64,000 bases of DNA from Eumeta japonica (GCA_005406025.1 BGZK01000224.1:310001-374000); one strand, 5' to 3'. Shown: positions 11,121-23,400, counted from the first letter of the stretch. The notes: a model not told the origin generated them from the sequence alone. Made by a program: numbers and translations.

Positions 11121-12570
11121 CGTGTTAAAGTTTTCGTTTGTTTGAGGCTACAGCAATTTTCTGGTCAACCGTTCTAGATTTTCCACCTATCCTTCTTTAT
11201 TATATATTAGATTTTTTGTGCAATCTTTTAAAGAGTTAGGATACGGTTGATGATCTTTATTAAATGGGGCTCTATCAAATTCATACGAAAATTAAGAATT
11301 GTATTAGAACCTTATCATTCTTAAATATACTGACTGTACACTTAATATGATAAACATTACCTTTGAAAAAATTCATATAATAATTTTTCTAATAAAATTC
11401 ATAAGAAATATTAACAGTTTTCCGCCCCCTTCGCTACGAGTAAATTTGAATTAAGCGATGACCGTTATCAATCTCTCTTTTTCAATCAATTCCAGTCACT
11501 ATTCTGATGACGGTTCCCGTGTCAATCAAGCTCTTCCGACATTGCTTTACTCACAAATTTCATTACAATCCATTCAGCCGCTATCGAGATCAGCCCGGAC
11601 AAACGTACAGACAGACACTTCATCGACGTGACATTGTAGCCTGTCATATGCGCGACCGTATGTTATGTACCGTATCCGGAGTTTCATCGAAATCGGTGCA
11701 AGTCATTTTGTTTAATTGTAAGACGTAGCACATGAATGTACAAACGGAGCCTCCAGACATTGCTAATTATAATCATTGAATAGAAATAAGATATGTCAAG
11801 GCAAAACTATAACGGCGTATGCACACAGACTCAAGACGAAATCGTTAACCATTGAGACCGAATCGTAAACCATTTGTCTGTGATATTCTAAAATTAAAAA
11901 AAAAACTGGTAGAATGTTTCTCGTTGGACGCCATTTTTTTTTACATAGCACCAACCTGATTATGCACGTTTAAACGAGGCGCTTTTGCATAAATGGTCGC
12001 GGTTTAAATTCCAAGTTAGCCCGGGTTAAGTCGGAGTTAGCGTGTGCTTTACCGACCGCCGCGAACGTATACAAGAAAGGGTAATGCTTTACTTCTAAAT
12101 CGAACGTTTTTACAAGCATTGCATTATTAACGGCTTATATACAGACGTGGCGGTCTAGAGACCGTGACTTGGTACGAGCTCAACATTCAGAATGACAAGC
12201 CAGGAGAGGTTGGCTAGGCGAATAGAAACTAGGGAGGGTTGACCGTCGTCGAACTATGTACATGAGCTCTTCAATATAGAAATGAAAATCAAAAAATAAC
12301 TCCAGATTTGACACGTGCAGGTCGGTCGGTACGAAACCACAGTGGGCGCCTCATCCGCACGAGGTGAGTGTAGGGCGACGCTGTGGAGTAGCTATTGCGT
12401 GCAAAAATATTTTTATATACACATTTTATTAAAAATAATAATAATAATTTTGGGATATACTATATATATTCGTGCAAACTTCATGTTTTTTAACACGCTT
12501 TTATTAGCTTCACCTGTATGTATGTATGTTTGTAAGCGACTCCTTTGCACTCGATTTTGATCCACTTTAA
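11121..12570. other. intergenic with TE-tail phrases
   Basis: Contains GTTTCATCGAAATCGGTGCA near 11,680, a phrase common in lepidopteran TE tails, and a short stretch 12,318-12,362 bounded by AG and GTGAGT that could be a 5' UTR exon but has no other support. Nothing else recognised. Confidence 0.35.
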
Positions 12571-12576
12571 ACGATC

Positions 12577-12800
12577 ATATTTCATTGAAACTTTGTAGAT
12601 TAATGAATAACCGATGAAAATACAATAATTTCAAATTCAGAAAAAAAATTTGATCAAACATTAATTTCCGATTTTTTTTTTGAATCTTAAAAATCTTGTG
12701 TATATCACAAGACTTTTGAAATTTATTCAACATTTTATTTTTCAAAATTTGAAATTATTGTATTTTCATCGGATAATTGTTTGATAGAAAGTTCACTTTT
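12577..12800. mobile_element. hairpin MITE-like inverted repeat
   Basis: A perfect 27-bp inverted repeat (12,611-12,637 against 12,746-12,772, starting CCGATGAAAATACAATAATT) extends imperfectly outwards to about 12,577 and 12,800. The centre holds a smaller stem, TCTTGTG/CACAAGA at 12,694-12,712. No coding content. The family was not recognised. Confidence 0.6.
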
Positions 12801-13790
12801 TTTTAAAATTAATTGTTTTATAGAAAAATAAAAGGCTATTGAACTTATCAGTCATTCCTCACACTTAATCGTTTTGGTGAGTTCCTCGCCACTCAACCGT
12901 TTAAAGAACTCATTATTTGCTCAATACTGTCACTTGAATGGTTAATTTATTATTGTTTTCAATGTAAGACAATTATACTTTTATTTTATTGATAAGTAAA
13001 CTATTATTTTGTTAATTGTTACAGAATTAGTTCTATATTATTAACCAAATCTTAAATATTGAAATTTATTATAAATAATTTTAATTTTATTTATAATTCA
13101 TAAGTAGTAAGTAACTCCATTTCTTTTCTTGTTCTTGACAGAGAACGTGTCGAGTTCTGGTGACTGACTGAATACAAAACCAATACGATTTTTCAAATCA
13201 GATTGGTTTCACGAAACACTTTATTAGATGCTATAATGGGAGAAGACAAAGAAGAAAAAAATTGCAGAATGTAAATCCTATCGTAGAGAAGTAGGAAAAT
13301 ATTTTATATGATTTGTATGAGATTATAAGAAATATTGCAGTTTTTTTGTAAACTGTTTAAAGCCTATCTAGGCTTAATTGCTAATTAATTATTAATGAAT
13401 AATAGGAACCGGCAGTCCCGATGTGACTGTTGAGAGTAAAAAATTAAAAAAATAGTTAATTTAACCATTGCCAAAAAACATACAAAACCACAAACATTCA
13501 AAGACGAGACTTACCGATGATACCAAATTTAACTGTAAAAACTCAATATTGTCATATATTGGAGACAAAATATTCCTTATTCTAGTAATTATATATATTA
13601 AAATATAAAATACAAGACAGTACAGCTCTCCTATGGGTATACTATCAAAGGGGTACTGAAATTCTGCATAAAGTAAACTCTCGGTACGCCCACCAAAAGA
13701 ACATAAGATACCACTTTTTATGGAAAACGAAATATGCAATTCATGCAATGCATAGAAACCTCTTTTTATATAAATGATTCAAGAGAGATC
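12801..13790. other. AT-rich DNA, no gene recognised
   Basis: The minus frame 13,461-13,748 has no recognisable motif and a composition like its surroundings. Confidence 0.4.
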
Positions 13791-13792
13791 TG

Positions 13793-13945
13793 CGGTCGCC
13801 CGATGGCCGAGTGCGTTGCCTTTGACGATATTCTGATCTAGATCCTGAGGGCGGGCGAACCTTAGTCCTTAAGTGAGTCAAGAACTGCACGCTTCGTACG
13901 TCGGGGTACGTTAAGCCTTCGGGCCTGGACGTCATCATCGCATTG
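13793..13945 (+). repeat. tRNA-derived SINE
   Basis: The head carries ATGGCCGAGTGCG at 13,803-13,815, a good tRNA A box. The B box is worn. The tail GTTAAGCCTTCGGGCCTGGA, then CGTCATCATCGCATTGATG resembles the SINE tails at 61,130 and 38,410. Confidence 0.6.
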
Positions 13946-13984
13946 ATGTTTTATCATGATAACGAAAAAATCTAGGTATAGAAA

Positions 13985-14199
13985 TAGTGGCGTAGCTAAC
14001 CCGGGTGTCACCCGGGGCGGATTTGAAGTGACACCCTAAAATTCAAAATTGTTAAGTTGAAAAAAACTCTAATTACTAACAATGTTTTATATTTCGTTGT
14101 GCGTTTTTTGTAAATCAAATTTGCGGTCGGATGAACTCGGGTGTCACCCCTAAATAGGTGGCACCCGGTGCGGGCCGCCCTCCTCTAGCTACGCCACTG
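13985..14199. mobile_element. hAT-type MITE with target-site duplication
   Basis: The ends are TAGTGGCGTAGCTA on the left and TAGCTACGCCACTG on the right, 14-bp inverted repeats differing only at the outermost base. An 8-bp duplication flanks them (TATAGAAA at 13,977-13,984; TATAGAAC at 14,200-14,207). A CAGTGGCG terminus with 8-bp duplication is the signature of hAT elements. The 215-bp interior has no ORF and holds a subterminal repeat GGGTGTCACCC. Confidence 0.85.
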
Positions 14200-14594
14200 T
14201 ATAGAACGCTGCGAAATAATATTTCTTCCTATACGAAGAACGGCTAATAGGACATAACTAACGCCCTATATGCACTTAGTATTACGATAGAGGGCGTTGA
14301 ATACGCCAGAGAAATCGTTAGCGTATTTATCCGATTGCATGTTAAGTTTCCTGTAGTATATAAAAAAATGAACATACGTAAAAGTATACTTATTTAGTAG
14401 TATAAATATGATTTGTATACGATAGTAACACTCACACTTCTACGATAAAACAGTTGATACGAAGAAATGTACCAGTTTATATAAAAATGGGCGATTTCAT
14501 TTTTCAAATTTTTCTTAAATTTCAAACAGTTTCGTATTTTCGTTTATATGGTACCGTATTCGGATAAGAAAATTAGCTTGAGACGGATGGACAG

Positions 14595-14700
14595 ACTTCA
14601 GCCGGCAGCGCACCAGCGACCCTCGGAGTCGTGGGTGTGCATGGGCGACGGTGATCGCCTACTCTTCGAGGACTGGCATTCTCATTAGCCTCTTGGGAAA
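14595..14700 (+). repeat. non-LTR retroelement 3' tail fragment
   Basis: GCCGGCAGCGCACCAGCGAC and GTGCATGGGCGACGGTGATCG match the tails at 785, 9,446 and 62,850. Confidence 0.55.
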
Positions 14701-15390
14701 CTTAGAAAAATAATCATTGGGAACTTCCGACACAAGTAGAAAATACGAAATAAAATTATTTTTGTGAGATTTTAGAATTAATTATAATAAAGAACAATAG
14801 AATATTATAATTAGTAATTTAAAATCATTAACATTAGTCAGGTTTTCACATCTATCGGCACTCCGAGTAACAGTTACATTTTTAAATGGTTCGTTTATTG
14901 ATCAAAACACAAGATGGGATGCGTGACACCAATAAATTTGACAACAAAAAACCATAATATTGCAATATAGAATATACTTATTGTACCGGCATGTCGGTGA
15001 CGCGGTGACGCGAACTCCTAACATTTGACCCGTCCTAAAATAGCGTGACGCGCCAGAAGTTTTCACTTCAAAACCACAGAATTAGTACAAGAGACAACCA
15101 TTGGAATTGCAGAAACCAGTTCTTGAACGCACCAAGCGGACGGTGTTACATCTAACCTTTAATATTTAATTGATTTGGTTTTATTAACTATACATCGGTG
15201 TTTGAATGCGCTATGGCGGCCAGTTTTTTTTATAAGTTTAACGTTTTTTTTTTTGGAACCTGTTTTTGTTAATCTCAAACCCATACACGTAGGTTCGCGT
15301 GTCAAATCGAGTTATACATCTATATATACACTAGACCGGTTCAAAAAAAATCGGCTTTTTTTTAAAAAACCCGCAGTGAAATACCTCCCC
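14701..15390. other. no gene recognised
   Basis: A GTGACGCG-rich patch at 15,000-15,060 followed by AGAAGTTTTCACTTCAAAACC resembles one end of the MITE at 57,924-58,316. The frame 15,175-15,450 is made of poly-T runs and hairpin sequence. Confidence 0.4.
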
Positions 15391-15397
15391 AGTCGTG

Positions 15398-15431
15398 AAA
15401 AAAAACGCCTGTTTTCACAGGCGTTTTTTTT
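15398..15431. repeat. perfect hairpin 1 (15-bp stem, TTTC loop)
   Basis: AAAAAAAACGCCTGT at 15,398-15,412, loop TTTC, ACAGGCGTTTTTTTT at 15,417-15,431. It resembles a bacterial-type terminator in shape but lies in eukaryotic DNA. Confidence 0.85.
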
Positions 15432-15438
15432 CCCTATT

Positions 15439-15498
15439 TTTAAATATTAATATTAAGAGCTCCCCTTTTCAGGGGAGCTCTTAATATTAATATTTAAA
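15439..15498. repeat. perfect hairpin 2 (28-bp stem, TTTC loop)
   Basis: Left arm 15,439-15,466 and right arm 15,471-15,498 are exact reverse complements (inner end AAGAGCTCCCCT/AGGGGAGCTCTT) around the same TTTC loop as hairpin 1, seven bases away. Confidence 0.9.
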
Positions 15499-15804
15499 GG
15501 TCGCTCATCGTGAATTTCTATTTTATATTTAAATAACATGAGATTTTTTTTAATTCGGTATTTTATGGCACATTTTCGAATCAACATATCGGGATGAGCG
15601 ATACATATTTTTGAAGAAAATTGAATGTTCTAAATAAAATGTCTCACGTTTTTTTTGTAAAATCACTCCTCTAATAGTTATTCGAGTTTAAAATTCAACA
15701 TGTAATCAATTTAACATTTTTTTTCTTAGTTTTTCTTAAATATTTTACGATTTCAAATATTTGATTTACCCTATGATTTCCTTGATGCCGACGTAAAAAT
15801 GTGA

Positions 15805-16053
15805 TCCGAGAATGAATGTTATAAAGAAAACCTAGAATTTTTCAAAGGGTTAACAGTAGTTAATGATGTCGCGGAACGGGGTATTGCATTAGTAGAACAT
15901 TACAATAATTGCTTAACGAAAAATGAGCAGCAACTCCAATACCTTCAACGAGTTGTACAAGAACATGTCGACGTTTTCCAATATATATATGGTTTATATA
16001 TAATAAACTCGTATTTATTCTGCCTTGCCTTGGAAATACAACCGAAAAAATAA
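15805..16053 (+). pseudogene. C-terminal piece of a repeat-encoded arthropod protein
   Basis: An uninterrupted 82-codon frame without a start Met reads LTVVNDVAERGIALVEHYN, then CLTKNEQQLQYLQRVVQEH and VDVF. The pattern NDxAERGVALIxxFN...T.xEEQKQxLLQVVExHRxxFP is familiar to me as the C-terminal end of a multi-copy, transposon-like protein of unknown function in arthropods and other animals. After VDVF the frame runs into AT-rich DNA. The upstream side is cut by a TGA at 15,802. It is best read as a fragment of a DNA transposon ORF. Confidence 0.55.
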
Positions 16054-16184
16054 AATAAATTCGGCAAACATTTTTTTGATTCACTTAAAATTCACGTCTG
16101 CCGTTAAAATTTTCAGCCGCGTAAAAAATTCTTAATTTATCTAGTTTAGAAATGTCTTAGGCGTTTCATAGTTATCACGGGTTT

Positions 16185-16355
16185 GCGCCACGGTGTCTTA
16201 GTAGTCAAAAGCGTTGCCTTCAAATCGGAAGGTCTCAGCTTCGATCCCTATTAAGACCAAATCGACAAATGACTTTTATCGATTCGAGTCAAACCGCCCT
16301 TCCTTCGCCCCGGACAAGTATCCGAAGCCGTTGGTCACGGTAAACTGAATTACAT
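16185..16355 (+). repeat. tRNA-derived SINE
   Basis: A-box-like TCTTAGTAGTCAAAAGCG from 16,196 and B box GCTTCGATCCC at 16,238-16,248, followed by a non-tRNA tail with CCGAAGCCGTTGGTCACGG. It is not foldable as a tRNA gene. Confidence 0.65.
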
Positions 16356-16439
16356 TCCTAATAATTTTTTTTGAATCAAAAAGAAGTAAATTGAATATTT
16401 CAGCGAATTGGTGGAATATTATAATATTTTTTTGTGAAT

Positions 16440-17503
16440 TTCATGGAATCTTTAACTGTGGAAACCTAAAAACAATGTAGGCTACATTATTTTCCTGGGC
16501 TTAAGCTACTGGAAGCCAAATTTCATTGAAATCGCTCAAATTATAAGGATGCCTGTTAACCTCACAAAACCCAACCGTGGAACATAAACCACTCTAAACG
16601 CTTTCTCTGTGCTTATAAGAACAACTTCAAAGAAATTGGTAAGGGTACTTACTATAAGGGTTATTTAGTGATGTCCACTAAAGCATTAAATATGTATTCT
16701 GCATGTTGAATTCGCTTTTAGCTATTTTCATATAAATTTTATTTAAATCAGTAAGAGTATAAGAATTCCTAGTAATTATCAAACCCTAAACGTATATTAT
16801 ATTTCATATATACGCAACTTTTCAATAGCTTTCTTGAAATCGATTAAATTGTATGGATTTTTAGTGGTTCTCACAAAACAATAAAAAAATACCGTATCTG
16901 TTTATATTAATTTTAAGCTGTCTTTATAACCAGTTTTATTGTAATCTGTAAAACTAAATGGTTTCTTAATAAATTTTACGGTAACCTAAAAATGTATCGT
17001 ACATCCTCGCATTCGTTTTCAGCTAACTTCATACAAAATTTTATTGAAGTCGATCACATTATAATAAGGTTTCTTACCAATTCTCAAAGGAATTGATATC
17101 TGTTACATTATAAGATCTCTTAGCAATTCCCAAGGAACCCCAAACGTGTCACATATCCTTTTATTGATTTCCAGCTATTAAAGTCCTTATTAAATTTTAT
17201 CTAAATCGGTAAAACTACAAGGGTTCAAGAACGAGAGCAAATTTAAAATTTTCCTTCTTTATATTGAAATATCTACTGAACAGATTTCATATCGATAAAT
17301 TCCTAATTTTTTTTTAATGAATAAGTTCACGACAAGGAAGAAACCTCATCAAAAAGGTCGTGGCCTTGAAAAGGGCCTAGTAACATAACGTCTAAGGTTT
17401 TCTAAGGGTGATGAAAGACAACAGAGATATGAGAGAGCTTTCATGACTTTAAAACGTCAGGTTGCATAATCACGAAGCGAACCAAGTCGCGGGCAACAGC
17501 TAG
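16440..17503 (+). mobile_element. Helitron-like remnant with diverged internal tandem repeats
   Basis: The right end TCGCGGGCAACAGCTAG stops at CTAG (17,500-17,503), matching the CTRR 3' end of lepidopteran Helitrons, though the usual hairpin is worn. Inside, at about 16,500, 16,715, 16,822, 16,910, 17,020 and 17,170, the phrase AGCTnn...TTTTATTgaAATCGgTnAAA followed by TTCTTAGcAATTCTCA recurs, giving an old array with a roughly 100-bp irregular period. No TC 5' end was fixed. Confidence 0.45.
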
Positions 17504-17509
17504 GTGTAA

Positions 17510-18660
17510 CGATAAAAATAAGTCAAGTGCGACTCGTGTTCGTGTTACGCATCCTGTACTGGATGGAAAATAAATACAATTATTTAGGATATTTTAATGT
17601 TGAGCACATAATAAGTTATGTTAACTTTTAAGTACTTCTAATTTAGCAGAGTGTGCGGGCATTTAGGACGTTCGAAGCTTTTAGGAATCATACCTAAATC
17701 GTTGTAATGAGATTGGATCATCGATTATTTTTGTACAATAAAATTATTTTAAGTGAAAATTATCATTGGAACTATAAAAGCAATTATCGAGATTATCACA
17801 TCATAAAAACTTTCGAATTTTTTGATTAAAAATAACTTTTTATTCGTCCGTTTTTCTAATGGATTTTCGAGCATTTTTAAATCACGAGGTTTTGTCCCTC
17901 TCGTTGTCGGTTCTTTGAGCGAGTGATGCACCGACGCGGGGTGTTTTCATTAAAAATTATCACACCGTATTAAAAATCATCATGCAGAAGGATCCAGAAC
18001 CGATATCACATTTTTAAGGGTTGATTACCCAAAAAAAACCTCGAAATAGTGTCTGACCGACAAATGGAATGAACGAGTTATTGCCTACTTAGAAAAAATT
18101 TAGGATTACAATACGAAAAATCACTAGCCATTTGACTATTTTGAATATCTTTATTTTATAAAAATACTCAAAAGATAATGCTCTCAATTTCTAGTTAGAA
18201 ATATAAGTAAAAATTTCCATGACTGCAGTTAGAGAAAAATTATAGAATTACTACATAAATCTGCATTCTTTGTATGACCTTGACAAGTATTGAATTTTCG
18301 TATATGTATTCTTTAATAGTGGACGCTCATAGTCTAAAAGCACAACTCACTATCAGAAACTCGCAAACCCTCCACTTCCCCACTTCCATATCGCATCGAC
18401 AGATCAAAGCGAATTGACGTCAAAAACGGGCTATTCGGCAACCGAAATGGAAGTAGATTTCATTTTATTTTCATATGTAATTCATATGAAATATGTAATT
18501 TTCGGATTTTCAAAATTTTGAAAAGCTGTAACTTCTAAATTAGTTGACCACTTTGGCTGAAATATGAACTCGACCTTTGTAATCGTCCATAAAACATGTC
18601 TGTTGAGTTTCATTAAGATCTGTACAGAATTGTAGACGCTATCGTGCTGACAAGCCCCGC
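17510..18660. other. AT-rich DNA, no gene recognised
   Basis: Only short frames without motifs. TTGAGTTTCATTAAGATCTGTAC near 18,603 is a TE-tail phrase. Confidence 0.4.
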
Positions 18661-18669
18661 GTTATATCG

Positions 18670-18693
18670 TACACACACACACACACACACACA
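18670..18693. repeat. (CA)n microsatellite
   Basis: About 11-12 uninterrupted AC dinucleotides. Confidence 0.95.
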
Positions 18694-18741
18694 TATATCG
18701 GCAGACATCGTCCTGCTCGGAAAAGCTTTAAGCGATATGCC

Positions 18742-18960
18742 GACAGCAGCGCCACCTACCGGGTTCAATTGTGTTTTAAAATCATCCAGGGACCCATTGG
18801 AATATACATAGAAAATTTCATCCCAATCGGTCCAGCCGTTTGACATACCGACAGCGGCGCCATCTATCAGGTCCATTTGTGAATCTAAACCATCCTCGAA
18901 TCCACTTGAACACACACAAGAAAATTCATTCAAATCGGTTCAGCCGTTTAGGAGTTCACT
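18742..18960. repeat. two-copy 108-bp tandem duplication in a TE tail
   Basis: Each unit starts GACAGC(A/G)GCGCCA(C/T)CTA and ends AATCGGTnCAGCCGTTT. The units begin at 18,742 and 18,850. The AATCGGTCCAGCCGTTT phrase is typical of lepidopteran TE 3' tails. Confidence 0.75.
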
Positions 18961-20260
18961 GTCAACACACGTACAGAAGTATTATATATATAACGAGTAA
19001 AGCCATGTGATCAGCCTCGTCATTAAGTTTCAGCCGATATTTCGTTGGAATCCACGACTGGTACTTATACGAAACTAAACGTGAACGTTTAGGTGCAGTT
19101 TTAATGAGGAATATCGCTCAAGCGGTTTCAGAACTCATTTTTCTGATAGGATTGCGTTATTCTTCTGCGAAAGGAGAGGAGGAGGAGAAGAAGAAAAGGA
19201 GTCATAAGCCACACCATCAGTATCACATTTATATACCCAACATTTTCCAAGTCTAATTGCCCCGAGACCCGGCCCGGGCGATGCAGACGTCTCGAACGCT
19301 TGCATAAATCGGACGACACAACATATATTGGCCGAGGTAGATAATACCAATTAATTGTTACGCAGTAAACCAGCAAGGCCAACGTTTATAGGTCTGCCTT
19401 GTTAAATTTCAGACCGAGCCGTTTTCGTTGCCTAGTCGGAGGTTGTCAGAAACCTTGGGACGGTGGCGGATCCGGGGGTCACGGTGATCGTGACCCTAGG
19501 GCTGGGTCTCTGTCTCTCTGTTGCAATCGTATTAGAGCCAGTCCCGGCCGAACCTAATATGCGTGACCGTCCCTGCCTTGAAGGTCAGATCTGCCCTTAC
19601 CTCGGGATGCTTCTAGATGGAATAGCTCCAATCGATTTTAGTTCCAAGTACGGAATTCGTTATTATGTAGATATAGCGAAGTCTATACGATACCAAAGCG
19701 CGTGGTCTTTTCTACTTACAATGAGAAGACCGTCTGGACCGCATCCACAGAGAGCCGTGTCACAGAACACGTATTACTACATACGTATTTATTCTATTCT
19801 ACATTATAGAATACGTATATGCACTTTCGATGTGTGTCACTTCTGTACGACCTCGTACTGCTGCGGGTCGACTGTGTCAAATCAATATGATTGGAGTCCG
19901 TTGCGACGTGACGTCAAAATTAGGAAAAAAAAAATCTCATCCTGACGTAATTATTACGTCGGAGGCTCGATCTTTTTGAATTAACGTTATTGGTACCGAA
20001 TTTAATAGTTTTAATTTTTTTTTGTTGTATTTTTCTCCTGCATCTAAACAAATCGGACAGTCATGCTTTTGTTATTATTTTTGCGTGTTTCAAATTTCTA
20101 CTAAGAGAGAATCATACCTGGGAGCGATTCGTTTAAGGGAATTTTTTTAAATACAACAATGTAACAATCGCTTATTATAAGTCGTTGATTTTTTATTAGC
20201 TTCATGTCATGTCATTATTTGTGTATATACGATTTGAAATTGCTTGATACCACCCCATGC
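18961..20260. other. no supported gene; GC-richer patch
   Basis: 19,178-19,200 is a GAG/GAA simple repeat. The 160-codon plus frame at 19,463 starts at GTG with no upstream ATG, and its first ATG is at 19,559 (MRDRPCLEGQICPYLG); no motif was recognised. A small perfect stem GACGTAAT/ATTACGTC lies near 19,944-19,960. Confidence 0.35.
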
Positions 20261-20261
20261 C

Positions 20262-20462
20262 TTTTCATCTCAAAATGAAGGGGTCTTTACCCTGAGACGT
20301 CCTCGTCGACGGCTGAATGTGCTCTACCAGCGCAAAGCGAGTGGTTTAATTTGATTTAAGTCGAAAGCTCACCTTCTGATTCTCCCATCGTCGGGATTCG
20401 AACTTGAAACCTTCCCGGTTCGATAGCAACGCTTTTGATTAGCGAGCACCGTTTTACACATG
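20262..20462 (-). repeat. tRNA-derived SINE, minus strand
   Basis: On the minus strand GTTCGAATCCC (plus 20,393-20,403) is a perfect B box. The A-box region TGCTCGCTAATCAAAAGCG lies about 45 bases upstream of it, then a tail with GGTAGAGCACATTCAGCCG. Tail divergence excludes a functional tRNA gene. Confidence 0.65.
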
Positions 20463-20469
20463 TTTAGAA

Positions 20470-23400
20470 GCTATATAGAATTAGAACAACAAAGGCCTTA
20501 AATCACATTATGATATAGTCGCGATATGTCATAGGTGGTTTTGTGGGATCATAGGGATATGACCCCCTGGTTTGGATCAAGTCGAGAATTATTGACGTCA
20601 GTTCCGACTGGACTTCGAGTATGTGACCCCCGCCCAACGAAAGCTGGACACCGCTTTTGCAATGTGCAGGACACAATGTATATATGCGATCTTCTACTGC
20701 GTTTGCTATCACGCCAGTGATCTTTCGTCGAGGCGTATTCAGAGTATAAAAATATGGGGTCCTATTCAAACGTAAAAGCTGAGGTGTTCATCATTTATGC
20801 TCCCATTGAAATGTGAACGTTAGCGCTTCAAGCGCATTTGTAAAGTGTGCGTCGATAAATAAGCCCGCTAAATCACGAAACCGATCGCGAGATTTCATTG
20901 GAAATTATGGCGTGCGAAAGAGCTATGATGTATATGCTGATATATAAATATTAGAGCATATACAGTTAAAAATTATATAAAATCTATAGATTTATTCATA
21001 GAAGATGGCGAGAAGTAGAAAATAATGATTTTCTTGTATTGAATACCCGTAACAGAAGCCTTTTGACAGGGAATAATTGAAAAGCCTCCATGAAGAAGTT
21101 AAATGCGAATACAAGACATAAAACTCAATGATGCTGTTGCTTTATCTATAAATAAGTTTTATAACAATAAATAGAGAATCTTTTACAAAATATGACAAAA
21201 AGATTGCCATAAGATAAGAGCTACGATTAGAGCAGAAAAAAGACAATCATCTGAAAAGACAATGTTTTTATCTTATTGAAAAAATATTAGAAGATAAATA
21301 GAAGAATTTAGAGTAATTGATAATTAAAGATTTAGAGTGTATATCAAGGATAGCAGTACACACACCTACAATAGAAATGGTTTGAAACAGAAATTTCTTT
21401 ACAATTGAAAGCTACTAATCTTTCCAAACGTCGAAAATGAGGCAAAAGATATTAGTACAGTTACATCAAATACAATGAATATAAGAAGTTACCAGAAGAA
21501 TTGAAACTGAACACCATTTAAGAGTTTTTTCTAATATTAAAAGCAATCATTAAAATTGAACTTCATAGCCCGTGTAATGCATCTGATTAAAGTTTTGAAC
21601 TGATAGGATAATTATTATGTGCGAAATCGTAAGAATGTGGTAATTGTTAACTGTGAGATAACAAAACATTTATCAATAAATTTTGATGTATGCTGTTTTC
21701 TGGTTTGATAACATTTAATTGTAGATGATTACATTTTGCTTTTTATCTTTTCTTTTTGCGCTGGCAATACATATTTTTGTGTTTAATTAGATTTTTTGTG
21801 AATATGGTAAGCAGAACGAATGAACGGAAGAAATTAGGAAGACGTGGCAGTGAATGGATGCGAGAATATTATATGTTTGGTGTGAGTGGGAAAGTAATGC
21901 CGGAGTAGAGAAAGTTGGGAATAATTGAAAAAAGTTAGTGAAACATAAGCAATCAAAAATATCAATAAGTTATGTACAGCTTGCAAGAGATCATTTACTT
22001 AATTAAAAAACTTAGTTGCAAATATCATCACAATAAGATAAGCTTTAAATAATTAACTGTTTGAATATATATGTCCATATTATTATAATTGAACATTATT
22101 ATTAATATTCATATATTAATAATAACGTTCAAACTAGGTGAAATCTTCAAAATAATATATTTATAAACATTGTTGTATTACTGCTATGAAAACAGTATTT
22201 TAAAATAAATAGTTCTTTCATTATGTAAATTACAATTTGTCTAATTTTGATGTTTTACCTTTGTAATAAAATTATAAAATATTATTAAAGAAAAACTAAT
22301 ATAAAATTTTACACTTCAAACCAGATTTGTGCATTTATGCAGATTCTTCAAAACACAATTATTAAAGATATAAAACTGCCAGTATTATTACGTAAAACAT
22401 ATAATTATGTGGATATAAAATTCAAATTATAAAATAAATGATATCATAATTAGTTAAAACCTGTAGAAATTTTATAAACTATCAAAAATAAAACATTTAT
22501 AACATCCTAAATACATATTTATTTGTTTGCAAATGTCATTGATACTGGTATTTGTAAGGTTAAATAAAATTCAAGGTCAAGTTCAGCTGTATCAGTATGA
22601 AGTCTGAGAATTGATTTTTTGCTGTGGTTGATTTTATTATTTTAATGTTTTTTATTTAATACATCTGTAGATATTAGATATCTATTGTAATTTATAAGAA
22701 TAAAGATGAGACGGTATATATTATTAACATGCAAAAAAATCGATTAGAAATTAATTTTCTGTTGTTACAGGAACATAACCTTTTCAATTCAATACACAAG
22801 CTCAAGTTTATTGTCTTAACCCAAGTAAATATAGGAATAGAAGTGGATTCAACATTTCATTGGAGGTCTTGATCCAGGATTTTATTATGGAAAGTTCTTA
22901 GATCCAATTTATTCTCTTTATTTATACCACAAAAAAGAATCAGCTATGCTGTAGGGAGGTGACTCTCTAAACCTCTCTATATCCTAACTTAGTAACTGCA
23001 TTCAAATCATATAAAATACTTATTTCAGTAAAATCTATTATAATATGCAAATAAATTAGTATAACTAAAACCAGATAATAATAAATTAAAAATTAAAGGA
23101 AAGATATATGAATGAAGTCATTGCCTACAACTAGTGTGTATAAAATTAAAGTTATCAACAGTAAAATAAATTACTACTTAAAAAACATAAACAATACTAA
23201 TTTACTTGCTACCTATAAAAAAAGTTTGTTTTTGTCTTTTAAATAAATGTTTAACAACAGAGATTTTTTTAATAAGTGAAATAACTTACCAGCCCCGAAA
23301 GATAGAGTCAACGGATTTGAATGGTTATACAACATAAAATATACAATATTAATCTATAATCTACAAAACCGATAATAATGCAATGCCAGTTAAATACATT

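Noticed and set aside
12318..12362. Micro-exon between AG and GTGAGT
   Set aside because: Two splice-like dinucleotide contexts alone are expected by chance; nothing else supports it.
15398..15498. Rho-independent terminators
   Set aside because: The shape fits but the DNA is eukaryotic and no upstream operon exists; kept only as hairpins.
19463..19945. Longest open frame in the window (160 codons)
   Set aside because: It starts at GTG, no upstream ATG fits, there is no recognised motif, and the 3' half is AT-rich filler.
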